From NCBI RefSeq assembly GCF_027853965.1, contig NZ_JAQGLB010000009.1, forward strand, positions 124,001-188,000: a stretch of 64,000 nucleotides of DNA, read 5' to 3'. Below, one piece after another: positions 18,495-27,075 of this stretch. This DNA comes from Saccharopolyspora indica (GTDB lineage Bacteria > Actinomycetota > Actinomycetes > Mycobacteriales > Pseudonocardiaceae). Within the stretch, counting starts at the first letter, position 1; each line of letters opens with the position of its first letter. A program made the translations under genes and the position numbers. Below the pieces are notes generated by a model. The model was not told where the DNA came from and searched no databases. It saw nothing but the letters and a program-made list of their open reading frames with translations.

Positions 18495-20459
18495 GTGCGT
18501 GTGGAGTCCGTTTTCGACAGGTTGGAACCGCTGCTGCCGCGCGTCTCCAAACCCGTGCAGTACGTGGGTGGGGAGCTCAACGCGACGCTGAAGGCGTGGG
18601 ACGACACCGCCATCCGGTGGTGCCTGATGTACCCCGACGCCTACGAAGTCGGCCTGCCCAACCAAGGCGTCCAGATCCTCTACGAGATCCTCAACGAGCA
18701 GCCGGACGTGCTGGCCGAGCGCACCTACGCGGTGTGGCCGGACCTCGAAGCGCTGATGCGCGAGCACGGCATCCCGCAGTTCACCGTGGACGCGCACCGG
18801 CCGGTCGGCGCCTTCGACGTGCTCGGCGTCAGCTTCGCCACCGAGCTGGGCTACACGAACCTGCTCGGTGCGCTGGACCTGGCGGGGATCCCGCTGCACG
18901 CCGCCGACCGCACCGATGATCACCCCATCGTGCTGGCCGGTGGGCACGCGGCGTTCAACCCGGAGCCGATCGCGGACTTCCTGGACGCGGCGGTGCTGGG
19001 CGACGGCGAGGAAGCCGTTCTGGAGATCACCGAGGCGATCCGCCGCTGGAAGGCGGAGGGGCAGCCGGGCGGCCGCGACGAGCTGCTGCTGCGGCTGGCG
19101 GAGTCCGGCGGCGTGTACGTGCCGAAGTTCTACGACGTCTCCTACCGCGCCGACGGTGCGATCGACCAGGTCGTGCCGAACGACGAGCGCGCTCCGTACC
19201 GGGTCTTCAAGCGCACCACCATGGAGCTCGACGACTGGCCCTACCCGAAGCAACCGCTGGTGCCGCTGGCCGAGAGCGTGCACGAGCGGATGAGCGTGGA
19301 GATCTTCCGCGGCTGCACCCGCGGCTGCCGGTTCTGCCAGGCCGGGATGATCACCCGGCCGGTGCGGGAGCGCTCCATCGAGGGCATCGGCGAGATGGTG
19401 CAGCGCGGCCTGGCGGCCACCGGGTTCGAGGAGGTCGGGCTGCTGTCGCTGAGCTCGGCCGACCACTCCGAGATCGCCGACATCACCAAGGGCCTGGCCG
19501 ACCGCTACGAGGGCACCAACACCGGCCTGTCGCTGCCGTCCACCCGGGTGGACGCGTTCAACATCGACCTGGCCAACGAACTCTCCCGCAACGGCCGCCG
19601 CTCCGGGCTGACCTTCGCCCCGGAGGGCGGCAGCGAGCGGATCCGCCGCGTGATCAACAAGATGGTGTCGGAGGAGGACCTGATCCGCACCGTCTCGGCG
19701 GCCTTCGCCAACGGCTGGCGGCAGGTCAAGCTGTACTTCATGTGCGGTCTGCCCACCGAGACCGACGAGGACGTGCTGCAGATCGCCGAGATGGCCAAGG
19801 AGGTCATCCGCGCGGGCCGGGAGGCTTCCGGGCGCAAGGACATCCGCTGCACGATCTCCATCGGCGGGTTCGTGCCCAAGCCGCACACCCCGTTCCAGTG
19901 GGCCGCGCAGACCGACCCGGACACCGTCGACGCGCGGTTGCGCAAGCTCCGCGAGGCGATCAACTCCGATCGCCGGATCGGCCGCAACATCGGCATGCGC
20001 TACCACGACGGCAAGCCGTCGATGATCGAAGGCCTGCTCTCCCGCGGGGACCGGCGGCTCGGGCGGGTCATCGAACGGGTGTGGCGCGAGGGCGGCCGGT
20101 TCGACGGCTGGAACGAGCACTTCTCCTACGAGCGCTGGGTCGACTGCGCCGCAGCCGAGCTCGAGCCGCTGGGCGTGGACCTGGACTGGTTCACCACCCG
20201 GGAGCGGACCGAGGGCGAGGTCCTGCCGTGGGACCACCTCGACTCCGGCCTGGACAAGGAATGGCTGTGGGCCGACTGGCAGGACGCGCTGGAGGCCCGC
20301 GAGCAGGACGACTGCCGGTGGACGCCGTGCTTCGACTGCGGGGTGTGCCCGACCATGGGCACCGACATCGAGGTCGGGCCGACGGGGCGGAAGCTGCTGC
20401 CGATCTCGCCGGTCGGGCAGGGCTCCCCGGTCCGCAACCCGGCCTTCACCCAGGGCTGA
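18495..20459 (+). CDS. TIGR03960-type B12-binding-domain radical SAM protein
   Basis: A 654-residue protein. The N-terminal ~200 residues resemble a cobalamin-binding Rossmann domain (DAYEVGLPNQGVQILYEILN, VLAGGHAAFNPEP). The radical SAM core has FRGCTRGCRFC, with iron-sulfur ligands Cys274, Cys278 and Cys281. A Cys-rich end (CRWTPCFDCGVCPTMG) may bind a second cluster. The gene is followed by its usual partner (TIGR03936-type) and by RNase E/G, as in many actinobacteria. A tRNA or rRNA modification role has been proposed for the pair from context; this is not shown here. Start GTG 18495 or GTG 18501. Confidence 0.9.
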   Translation: MRVESVFDRLEPLLPRVSKPVQYVGGELNATLKAWDDTAIRWCLMYPDAYEVGLPNQGVQILYEILNEQPDVLAERTYAVWPDLEALMREHGIPQFTVDAHRPVGAFDVLGVSFATELGYTNLLGALDLAGIPLHAADRTDDHPIVLAGGHAAFNPEPIADFLDAAVLGDGEEAVLEITEAIRRWKAEGQPGGRDELLLRLAESGGVYVPKFYDVSYRADGAIDQVVPNDERAPYRVFKRTTMELDDWPYPKQPLVPLAESVHERMSVEIFRGCTRGCRFCQAGMITRPVRERSIEGIGEMVQRGLAATGFEEVGLLSLSSADHSEIADITKGLADRYEGTNTGLSLPSTRVDAFNIDLANELSRNGRRSGLTFAPEGGSERIRRVINKMVSEEDLIRTVSAAFANGWRQVKLYFMCGLPTETDEDVLQIAEMAKEVIRAGREASGRKDIRCTISIGGFVPKPHTPFQWAAQTDPDTVDARLRKLREAINSDRRIGRNIGMRYHDGKPSMIEGLLSRGDRRLGRVIERVWREGGRFDGWNEHFSYERWVDCAAAELEPLGVDLDWFTTRERTEGEVLPWDHLDSGLDKEWLWADWQDALEAREQDDCRWTPCFDCGVCPTMGTDIEVGPTGRKLLPISPVGQGSPVRNPAFTQG

Positions 20460-20466
20460 AAGCGGT

Positions 20467-20508
20467 CGGCGAGCCCTGGTCAGAGTCTTCTGGCCAGGTC
20501 GCTCGCCG
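20467..20508. terminator. Imperfect hairpin after the radical SAM gene
   Basis: CGGCGAG pairs with CTCGCCG, and inside these CCTGG pairs with CCAGG across a 14-base loop. It starts 7 bp after the radical SAM stop. A weak terminator or a processing site in the transcript reaching the next gene. Confidence 0.4.
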
Positions 20509-20671
20509 GTCCCGCCCGCCGGGCCGGAGCTCGGTGCGGAGGCGTCCGGCGTTGTACGTTCCTTCGAAAACTGGCCCGCAGGTGTTGTCACACTGCGGTT
20601 GAGCAAGCAAGCATCGGCATCGAAGGCGGTCGGCAGGACCGCCCGATGACGATCATGGTCGGGAGGGCATC

Positions 20672-21505
20672 CTGAGTCGGCGAGATCATCCGAATCCCTC
20701 GGCTCCACCGGTGCAGAAGCTGCGGCTCCGCTACGCCAAACGGGGGCGGCTGCGGTTCACCTCGCACCGGGACGTGGCGCGCACCTTCGAGCGCGCGCTG
20801 CGACGGGCCGGGGTACCGATGGCGTATTCCCAGGGCTTCAGCCCGCACCCGAAGGTGTCGTGGGCGGGCGCGGTGCCCACCGGCGTGTCCAGCGTGGCCG
20901 AGTACGTGGAGCTTCAGCTCGTGGAGCGGGTGGAGCCCGCGGCCCTGCGCGCCGAGCTCAACGCCGCGCTGCCCGACGGCATCGACGTGCTCGAAGCCGC
21001 GGAGGCCCGGCCGGGCGCGCTGGCGGACCGGCTGGAGGTGAGCCGGTGGCGGATCGACCTGCCCGGCACGGACGTCGCCGAGCTGCGCGACGCCGTCACC
21101 GCGCTGATGGCCGCCGACACGGCGCTGGTGGAGCGGATGACCAAGGACGGTCGCCGCACCATCGACGCTCGTGCGGCGCTGCTCAGCGCGGAGGTCCAGA
21201 CCACCCACTCGGCAGTCGCGCAGAGTGATCAAATTTCCGCCGCGACCGCCCAGGTGGACGATTGGCCGAAGGCATCGGAACCGTATGGGATACTTGTAAC
21301 GGTCGTTCGGCAGACAACACCCGTCGTACGACCCGACGACGTACTGAGCGCCCTGCGTGTCGTCGCCGGTCTGGAACCGTCGGCCGCCGCGAGCGCGACC
21401 CGGCTGGAACAGGGTCGGCTCGACGACGGAGGCGGCATCGCCGACCCGTTGGCCCAGGACTCAGGCGCCGAGCGGATTCCGGCAGGGGAGCCCACGGCCG
21501 GATGA
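20672..21505 (+). CDS. TIGR03936 (DUF2344) radical SAM-associated protein
   Basis: A family found as a separate protein or as the C-terminal part of TIGR03960-type radical SAM proteins. The signature QKLRLRYAKRGRLRFTSHRD and GVPMAYSQGFSPHPKVSWAG is complete. The first ATG/GTG/TTG in frame is the GTG at 20711, which has no ribosome site. A CTG at 20672 lies five bases after GGGAGG and would add 13 residues (LSRRDHPNPSAPP); it is taken as the likely start, giving 277 residues. The last ~70 residues are variable and low in complexity. It lies between the radical SAM gene and rne. Confidence 0.85.
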   Translation: MSRRDHPNPSAPPVQKLRLRYAKRGRLRFTSHRDVARTFERALRRAGVPMAYSQGFSPHPKVSWAGAVPTGVSSVAEYVELQLVERVEPAALRAELNAALPDGIDVLEAAEARPGALADRLEVSRWRIDLPGTDVAELRDAVTALMAADTALVERMTKDGRRTIDARAALLSAEVQTTHSAVAQSDQISAATAQVDDWPKASEPYGILVTVVRQTTPVVRPDDVLSALRVVAGLEPSAAASATRLEQGRLDDGGGIADPLAQDSGAERIPAGEPTAG

Positions 21506-21671
21506 CGGACGGCGTGGACGTCGCCGACCCGCCGTGTGACTTCCCGGCCTGAAGGCCCGGGGCGGAGGGAACACCAGAATTGCCGTCGCCCGCGGGCGGC
21601 GGAGACCGAAGAACGCACATGCCTCTGTGCGGCCGCGTCCACCCGGACGCGCCCGGGGGCGGAGGAGCTGG

Positions 21672-24632
21672 ATGTTGAACACGGACAACCCCGCTGGAAG
21701 CGCCAGCGGGCAATCGCCCACACCCACCGGAGCGGAGCAGGGCACGATCGAGCTGCCCGCCAAGCTCCGCGTGCACGCACTGGCCAAGCTGCTGGGTTCC
21801 AGCAGCCGGGAGATCATCAACACGCTGGAGTCGATCGGCGAATCGGTCCGCAGCGCGCAGTCGAACATCACCCGCGAGGTGGCGCTGCAGGTCGTCGAGG
21901 CGCTGAACCCGGAGCTGGTGGCCGAGTCGGAGACCCCGGCCGAGCCGGAGTCGCCCGCCCAGCCGGAGCAGGCCGAGGCCGCTCAGCCCGAGCAGCCGGC
22001 TGCCGAGGAACCGGCGGCCGTCGAGCCCGCGATCCCGGCCGCGCACTTCGCGGCGGCCGCGAACGAGCCCGCTCCGGAGAGCAACGCGCTGGCCGGGCTG
22101 ACGCCGGTCTTCGCGGCGCCGGAGGCCATGTTCCTGGCGCCGTCCGCGGCGCCGCAGGAGTCGCGGCCCGAGCCGAAGGCCGAGCCGGAGCCCGCCCCCG
22201 CTGCCGAGGTCGAGGAGCCCGCCGAGGCCAAGGCCGAAGCCCCGGAGGACTCCGCCGACGGCGACGAGGACGGCGAGGGCACCGGTCGGCGGCGCCGCCG
22301 CCGTGGCCGCCGCGGTCGCGGTCGTGGCCGCGGTGCCGACTCCGAGACCGGTGGCGAAGGCGACTCGGAGGCCTCCGAGGAGGCCGAGACCGCTGAGCAG
22401 CCCGCGGCGGAAGAACCCGCCGAGGAGCAGCCCGCCGCCGAGTCCGAGGGCGCGGGGGAGTCGAACCGCCGCCGCCGTCGCCGTCGTCGCCGCAAGGGTT
22501 CGTCCGACGACGAGACCGGTGCCCGCGAGGACGACCCGCCGAACACCGTCGTGCACGTCCGCGAGCCGTCCGCCGAGCCCCGCCAGGACAGCAGCGACGA
22601 CGAGGTCCGCGCGGTCAAGGGCTCGACCCGCCTGGAGGCCAAGCGGCAGCGCCGCCGGGACGGCCGCGAGGCCGGTCGCCGCCGTGCGCCGGTGCTCTCC
22701 GAGGCCGAGTTCCTGGCCCGTCGCGAGTCGGTGGACCGCAAGATGGTCGTCCGGCAGAACGGCGACCAGACGCAGATCGCGGTGCTGGAGGACAACGTCC
22801 TCGTCGAGAACTTCGTGACCTCCTCGGGCACCGGCTCGCTGGTCGGCAACGTCTACCTGGGCCGCGTGCAGAACGTGCTGCCCAGCATGGAAGCCGCCTT
22901 CGTCGACATCGGCCGCGGCCGCAACGCGGTGCTCTACGCCGGTGAGGTCGACTGGGACGCAGCCGGGTTGGCGGGCAAGGCGCGCCGCATCGAGCAGGCG
23001 CTGTCCACCGGTGACAGCGTCCTGGTGCAGGTCACCAAGGACCCGGTCGGCCACAAGGGCGCCCGGCTGACCACCCAGATCAGCCTGCCGGGCCGGTTCC
23101 TGGTGTACGTGCCGGGCGGTGGCGCCACCGGCATCAGCCGCAAGCTGCCGGACACCGAGCGCAAGCGGCTCAAGGAGATCCTGAAGCGGATCGTCCCGGA
23201 CAACGCCGGGGTGATCATCCGCACCGCGTCGGAGGGCACCAGCGAAGAGGCGCTGGACCGCGACGTGCGGCGCCTGCAGGCGCAGTGGGAGGTCATCAAG
23301 GAGAAGGCCGAGATCCCCGGCGCCCAGGCCCCGCAGCTGCTCTACGAGGAGCCGGACCTGCTGATCAAGGTCGTCCGCGACCTGTTCACCGAGGACTTCT
23401 CGCAGATGACCGTCCAGGGCTCCGACGCCTGGGACACCATCGAGGCCTACGTCCAGCACGTCGCGCCCGACCTGGCGCAGCGGCTGGTCAAGCACGTCGG
23501 CAAGAACGACGTGTTCACCGAGCAGCGGATCACCGAGCAGATCGCCAAGGCCCTGGACCGCAAGGTCTGGCTGCCCTCCGGCGGTTACCTGGTGATCGAC
23601 CGCACCGAGGCCATGACGGTGATCGACGTCAACACCGGCAAGTTCACCGGTTCCGGCGGCAACCTCGAGGAGACCGTCACCCGCAACAACCTGGAAGCGG
23701 CCGAGGAGATCGTCCGCCAGCTCCGGTTGCGCGACATCGGCGGCATCATCGTCATCGACTTCATCGACATGGTGCTGGAGTCCAACCGCGACCTGGTGCT
23801 GCGCCGCCTCACCGAGTGCCTGGGCCGGGACCGCACCCGCCACCAGGTCGCCGAGGTGACCTCGCTGGGCCTGGTGCAGATGACCCGCAAGCGGGTCGGC
23901 ACCGGCCTGCTGGAGGCCTACAGCAGCACCTGCGAGCACTGCCGCGGCCGCGGCCTGCTGGTCTCCACCGAGCCCGCCAACCACCCGAACGGCCACGGCC
24001 ACGGCGGCGGCGGGAACAGCAGCGGCAACAACGGCTCGCGCCGCAACCGCAACCGCGGCAAGCAGCACGAGGCCGAGCAGCCGGAGCCGAAGCAGCCGGA
24101 GCCCGTGAAGGCGGCCGAGCCGGAGAAGGCCGAGGCCGCGAAGCCCGAGGTTGCGAAGGCCGAGGTTGCGAAGGCCGAGGCCCCGAAGGTCGAGACCGCG
24201 AAGCCCGAGGCTGCGAAGGTCGAGCAGGCGAAGCCTGCGGAGGTGCAGGCCGAAGCGGCAGCGGAGGTCGAGCCCGCGGCAGCGGAGGTCGAGCCGAAGG
24301 CGGAGGCCGTCGAGGCGAAGCCGGTCGAAGCGGCGAAGCCCGCTGAGGCCGCGAAGCCGGTCGAGCAGCCGGCGGCAGCCGTCAAGGCCGCGGAGCCGGC
24401 CGTCGCGGAGGCGAAGCCGACGGCCGCGCCGGAGGCCAACGGCCGACGGCGGAAGGCGACGCGAGCGGCCGGCAGCGCCGGCGCGGCGGTGGCGCCGCTG
24501 GTGGTCAGCAAGCCGGCGGAGCCGGTGGGGCCTGCTGACAACGGCCTGGCCGAGGTGGCTCCGGCCGCGCCGGTCCGCCGGGCTCGCCGCCGGTCCGCGT
24601 CGCGGCCCGCTGGTCCGCCCGTCGAGGGCTGA
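21672..24632 (+). CDS. rne: Ribonuclease E/G with an IF2-type N-terminal domain
   Basis: A 986-residue endoribonuclease for mRNA decay and rRNA/tRNA maturation. Residues ~27-78 (LPAKLRVHALAKLLGSSSRE) resemble the N-terminal domain of translation initiation factor IF2, an addition seen in actinobacterial RNase E. Next come an acidic/basic low-complexity region with two runs of 8-10 Arg/Lys, the S1 domain (~380-470), the DNase I-like catalytic part (VIDVNTGKFTG, IIVIDFIDM), and the zinc-link CEHC (Cys754, Cys757). The ~230-residue tail is Ala/Lys/Glu/Pro repeats. ATG 21672 has GGAGGA five bases upstream. Confidence 0.94.
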   Translation: MLNTDNPAGSASGQSPTPTGAEQGTIELPAKLRVHALAKLLGSSSREIINTLESIGESVRSAQSNITREVALQVVEALNPELVAESETPAEPESPAQPEQAEAAQPEQPAAEEPAAVEPAIPAAHFAAAANEPAPESNALAGLTPVFAAPEAMFLAPSAAPQESRPEPKAEPEPAPAAEVEEPAEAKAEAPEDSADGDEDGEGTGRRRRRRGRRGRGRGRGADSETGGEGDSEASEEAETAEQPAAEEPAEEQPAAESEGAGESNRRRRRRRRRKGSSDDETGAREDDPPNTVVHVREPSAEPRQDSSDDEVRAVKGSTRLEAKRQRRRDGREAGRRRAPVLSEAEFLARRESVDRKMVVRQNGDQTQIAVLEDNVLVENFVTSSGTGSLVGNVYLGRVQNVLPSMEAAFVDIGRGRNAVLYAGEVDWDAAGLAGKARRIEQALSTGDSVLVQVTKDPVGHKGARLTTQISLPGRFLVYVPGGGATGISRKLPDTERKRLKEILKRIVPDNAGVIIRTASEGTSEEALDRDVRRLQAQWEVIKEKAEIPGAQAPQLLYEEPDLLIKVVRDLFTEDFSQMTVQGSDAWDTIEAYVQHVAPDLAQRLVKHVGKNDVFTEQRITEQIAKALDRKVWLPSGGYLVIDRTEAMTVIDVNTGKFTGSGGNLEETVTRNNLEAAEEIVRQLRLRDIGGIIVIDFIDMVLESNRDLVLRRLTECLGRDRTRHQVAEVTSLGLVQMTRKRVGTGLLEAYSSTCEHCRGRGLLVSTEPANHPNGHGHGGGGNSSGNNGSRRNRNRGKQHEAEQPEPKQPEPVKAAEPEKAEAAKPEVAKAEVAKAEAPKVETAKPEAAKVEQAKPAEVQAEAAAEVEPAAAEVEPKAEAVEAKPVEAAKPAEAAKPVEQPAAAVKAAEPAVAEAKPTAAPEANGRRRKATRAAGSAGAAVAPLVVSKPAEPVGPADNGLAEVAPAAPVRRARRRSASRPAGPPVEG

Positions 24633-24646
24633 GTCAACGCGCTGGG

Positions 24647-24678
24647 ATGGCCGATCCGTTCTCGAACGGGTCGGCCAT
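24647..24678 (+). terminator. Hairpin after rne
   Basis: ATGGCCGATCCGTTC pairs with GAACGGGTCGGCCAT apart from a one-base difference, with a two-base loop, followed by TTCGC. It lies 14 bp after the rne stop and is a good intrinsic terminator for the radical SAM-rne transcript. Confidence 0.7.
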
Positions 24679-24761
24679 TTCGCTTCTCCGGGTAAGGACG
24701 CGCTGATCTGCGCGGACTCCGTGGCTGGGACGAATCCGCTCGCTGTTTTGCTCGGCTGTGC

Positions 24762-24785
24762 TATTTTTTGCTCATGCGAGCAAAT
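24762..24785. promoter_or_regulatory. Candidate TetR operator at the regulator's start
   Basis: TTTTTTGCTC and GAGCAAATTT form an inverted repeat around ATGC, with the TetR gene's ATG inside the centre. The A/T-rich setting and position suggest autorepression of the TetR-esterase operon. A half-site-like TTTTGCTC also occurs at 24746. Confidence 0.5.
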
Positions 24786-25394
24786 TTCAGCTCGGATGAG
24801 CAAGGAAGGTCGTTCACCGAGCAGGGCAGGCGGGCGCAGATCGTCGCGGCGGCCATCGATGCGATCGTCGATCTCGGCTATCCGCGCGCTTCCTTCGGCC
24901 AGATCGCCCAGCGCGCCGGGCTGAGCAGCACCGGGATGATCTCCTACCACTTCAAGAACAAGGCCGAGCTGATGCGGCAGGTCGTCGCCGACGTCTACCG
25001 GACGGCCGAGGAGCTGGTGGGAGCCCGCGTCGACGCAGCCGACACGGCGCGGGCGCAGCTCCGCGCGTTCATCGAGTCGAGCGCGGACTTCTACCGCACG
25101 CACCACCGCCAGCTCCGCGCGCTCACGGAGATCCTCATCAACGAGCGCGGCGGCGATCCGGTGCTGCCGCACCGCCGCGAGATCGAGGGCCTCGCCGAGC
25201 TCTTCCGCGCCGGTCAGCGGGCCGGCGAGTTCCGGGACTTCGACCCGCACGTCATGGCGGTGACGGTGCGCCACGCGCTGGACGGCGTCGCGCTGCGCCT
25301 CGGCACGGAAGCCGACACCGACGCGCAGCTCTACGCCCGCGAACTCGCCACCACCTTCGACCTCGCGACCCGAGCCGACCAGGAGAACTCATGA
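24774..25394 (+). CDS. TetR/AcrR family transcriptional regulator
   Basis: A 206-residue regulator. The HTH is within residues ~14-60 (AQIVAAAIDAIVDLGYPRAS, FGQIAQRAGLSSTGMISYHF), followed by an all-helical ligand domain. The ATG at 24774 is used; its stop overlaps the esterase ATG (ATGA), so the two are coupled. It most likely represses its own operon through the inverted repeat around the start codon. Ligand unknown, perhaps an ester handled by the neighbouring enzyme. Confidence 0.9.
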   Translation: MRANFSSDEQGRSFTEQGRRAQIVAAAIDAIVDLGYPRASFGQIAQRAGLSSTGMISYHFKNKAELMRQVVADVYRTAEELVGARVDAADTARAQLRAFIESSADFYRTHHRQLRALTEILINERGGDPVLPHRREIEGLAELFRAGQRAGEFRDFDPHVMAVTVRHALDGVALRLGTEADTDAQLYARELATTFDLATRADQENS

Positions 25395-27010
25395 CCAACT
25401 CCGTGCCGAGGAGGGGCGAGCCCAACCGCACCTCAGGGGACCGTGACGCAACCCAGTCACAAGAAATCTCGAAACGCGAGATCAACCCTGAACGCGACCA
25501 CCGCTGTGAATCGCGGGGAGGCGGGACTGCGGTAGAGCTGGACTCGGGCCGCGTGAGAGGGCTGAGCTTCGACGAGCACCTGCTCTTCCAGGGAATCCCC
25601 TACGCCGCGCCGCCCGTCGGCGAGCTGCGCTGGAGCCTGCCTCGGCCGGTCGAGCCGTGGGCCGGGGTGCGGGACGCGACCGAGCCGGGCAGCCCGTGCC
25701 CGCAGCTCCCGCAGTCCTTCGCCGACGTGGGCAGCGTGGACGAGGACTGCCTGTTCCTGAACGTGACCGCCCCGCGCACCGGTGGCCGCAAGCCGGTCAT
25801 GGTGTGGCTGCACGGTGGCGGCGGGACCAACGGCGAGGGGTCGGTCTTCGACGCGCGGCGGCTGTCGGTCGCCGAGGACGTCGTGGTGGTGACCGCGAAC
25901 TACCGGCTGGGCATCTTCGGCAACTTCGGCTACCCCGGACTGCCCGGCGGCGCGTTCGGCCTCGCCGACCAGCAGGAGGTGCTCCGCTGGGTGCAGCGCA
26001 ACATCGGGGCCTTCGGCGGTGACCCGGACAACGTGACGCTGTTCGGCGAGTCCTACGGCGGGCTCTCGATCGGCGCGCACCTGGTGGCCCCGGGCTCGGC
26101 GGGCCTGTTCCACCGGGCGATCGTGCAGAGCGGCTTCCCGCTGATGCGCGCTCCGGCGAACACCTACGTGCCCGGCTCGCCGGAGATGCCGTCGCTGTGG
26201 CTGTCGGCGGCCGAGCTCGAAGGGCTGGCCGAGCACGTGATCGGCGAGGCCGGATGGGTGCGGCCGGGCCGGGGGAGCGCGATCGACCAGCTGCGCGCGC
26301 TGCCCGTCGAGCAGCTGCTCCAGCTGAGCCCGGTGTTCACCCGGACCGGATTCGGCAACGAGGTGCTGCCGGAGTCACCGGCGCGGGCGCTGGCGGAAGG
26401 CCGCTTCCACCGGGTGCCGGTGCTCGCGGGCAACACCCGGGACGAAGCCAGGTTGTTCGTCGCGATGTTCTTCGACGGCACCGGTCAGCCGGTCACCCCG
26501 GACGGCTACGGCAAGCTGCTGGCGGAGGGCTTCGACGCCGCGGCCGACGACATCGCGCGCGAGTACCCGCTCGAGGCCTACGCGACACCCAGCCTCGCCT
26601 GGTCGACGGTGATCAACGACGCCGCGTGGGCGCGCTCGCTCTGGGACCTCGCGCAGGCCCTGCACGAGCACACCCCCACCTACGTCTACGAGTTCGCGGA
26701 CCGGGACGCGCCGCCGGTGGTGCCGTTCCCGGAGGGCTTCCCGCCCGGCGCCTACCACGCGGCCGAACTCCCGTACCAGTTCGACGTGGGCGGGATCGCA
26801 CCGCTGTCGGCGCAGCAGTGGCGGCTGGCCGCGACGATGCACCGCTACTGGGCCAACTTCGCGCGCAGCGGCGACCCCAACGGGCCAGGCCTGGTCACCT
26901 GGCCGCGCTTCACGCCCGACCAGCACGTCCAGTCGCTGCACCCGGAGCGCATCGGTCCCGCCGACTTCGCCGCCGACCACCGCCTGGACTTCTGGACCCG
27001 CCTCACCTGA
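25391..27010 (+). CDS. Carboxylesterase (type B, alpha/beta hydrolase) with repeat-derived N-terminus
   Basis: A 539-residue type-B carboxylesterase. It shows the N-terminal QGIPYAAPPVGELRW, EDCLFLNV, VWLHGGGGTNG (oxyanion hole), the nucleophile elbow FGESYGGLS with the catalytic Ser, and a late catalytic His in PPGAYHAAELPYQF. The protein would normally start close to the VELDSGRVRG strand. Here about 45 residues precede it, 34 of them encoded by the repeat also found in the SDR gene at 2912. No signal peptide, so probably cytoplasmic. Coupled to the upstream TetR gene and convergent with the arabinosyltransferase. Confidence 0.92.
   Translation: MTNSVPRRGEPNRTSGDRDATQSQEISKREINPERDHRCESRGGGTAVELDSGRVRGLSFDEHLLFQGIPYAAPPVGELRWSLPRPVEPWAGVRDATEPGSPCPQLPQSFADVGSVDEDCLFLNVTAPRTGGRKPVMVWLHGGGGTNGEGSVFDARRLSVAEDVVVVTANYRLGIFGNFGYPGLPGGAFGLADQQEVLRWVQRNIGAFGGDPDNVTLFGESYGGLSIGAHLVAPGSAGLFHRAIVQSGFPLMRAPANTYVPGSPEMPSLWLSAAELEGLAEHVIGEAGWVRPGRGSAIDQLRALPVEQLLQLSPVFTRTGFGNEVLPESPARALAEGRFHRVPVLAGNTRDEARLFVAMFFDGTGQPVTPDGYGKLLAEGFDAAADDIAREYPLEAYATPSLAWSTVINDAAWARSLWDLAQALHEHTPTYVYEFADRDAPPVVPFPEGFPPGAYHAAELPYQFDVGGIAPLSAQQWRLAATMHRYWANFARSGDPNGPGLVTWPRFTPDQHVQSLHPERIGPADFAADHRLDFWTRLT
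25424..25525 (+). repeat. Dispersed ~102-bp repeat, copy B, in frame inside the esterase 5' end
   Basis: Gap-free match to 2948-3049, roughly 14 differences in the first 100 bases. It encodes NRTSGDRDATQSQE...ESRGGG, 25 of 34 residues the same as copy A. As in copy A it follows the first dozen codons and is directly followed by a native Thr-Ala-strand sequence of the host enzyme. Confidence 0.8.
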
Positions 27011-27021
27011 TCCGGTGTGCG

Positions 27022-27068
27022 GTGAAGGGCACCTTTTAGCAAGTAAGTTGCCTGAAGGTGCCCTTCAC
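27022..27068. repeat. 47-bp palindrome, copy 2 (probable bidirectional terminator)
   Basis: GTGAAGGGCACCTT and its complement (14-bp arms) with an inner GCAA...TTGC pairing. Same length and arm sequence as 10775-10821. It lies between the convergent esterase and arabinosyltransferase genes, 11 bp and 7 bp from their stops. Confidence 0.8.
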
Positions 27069-27075
27069 CGGGAGA

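Noticed and set aside
21183..25274. A 1363-codon open frame on the minus strand opposite rne
   Set aside because: Its translation is low-complexity Leu/Arg/Gly/Val repeats that mirror the Ala/Lys/Glu coding of RNase E/G. High-GC antisense frames stay open by chance, and it matches no domain.
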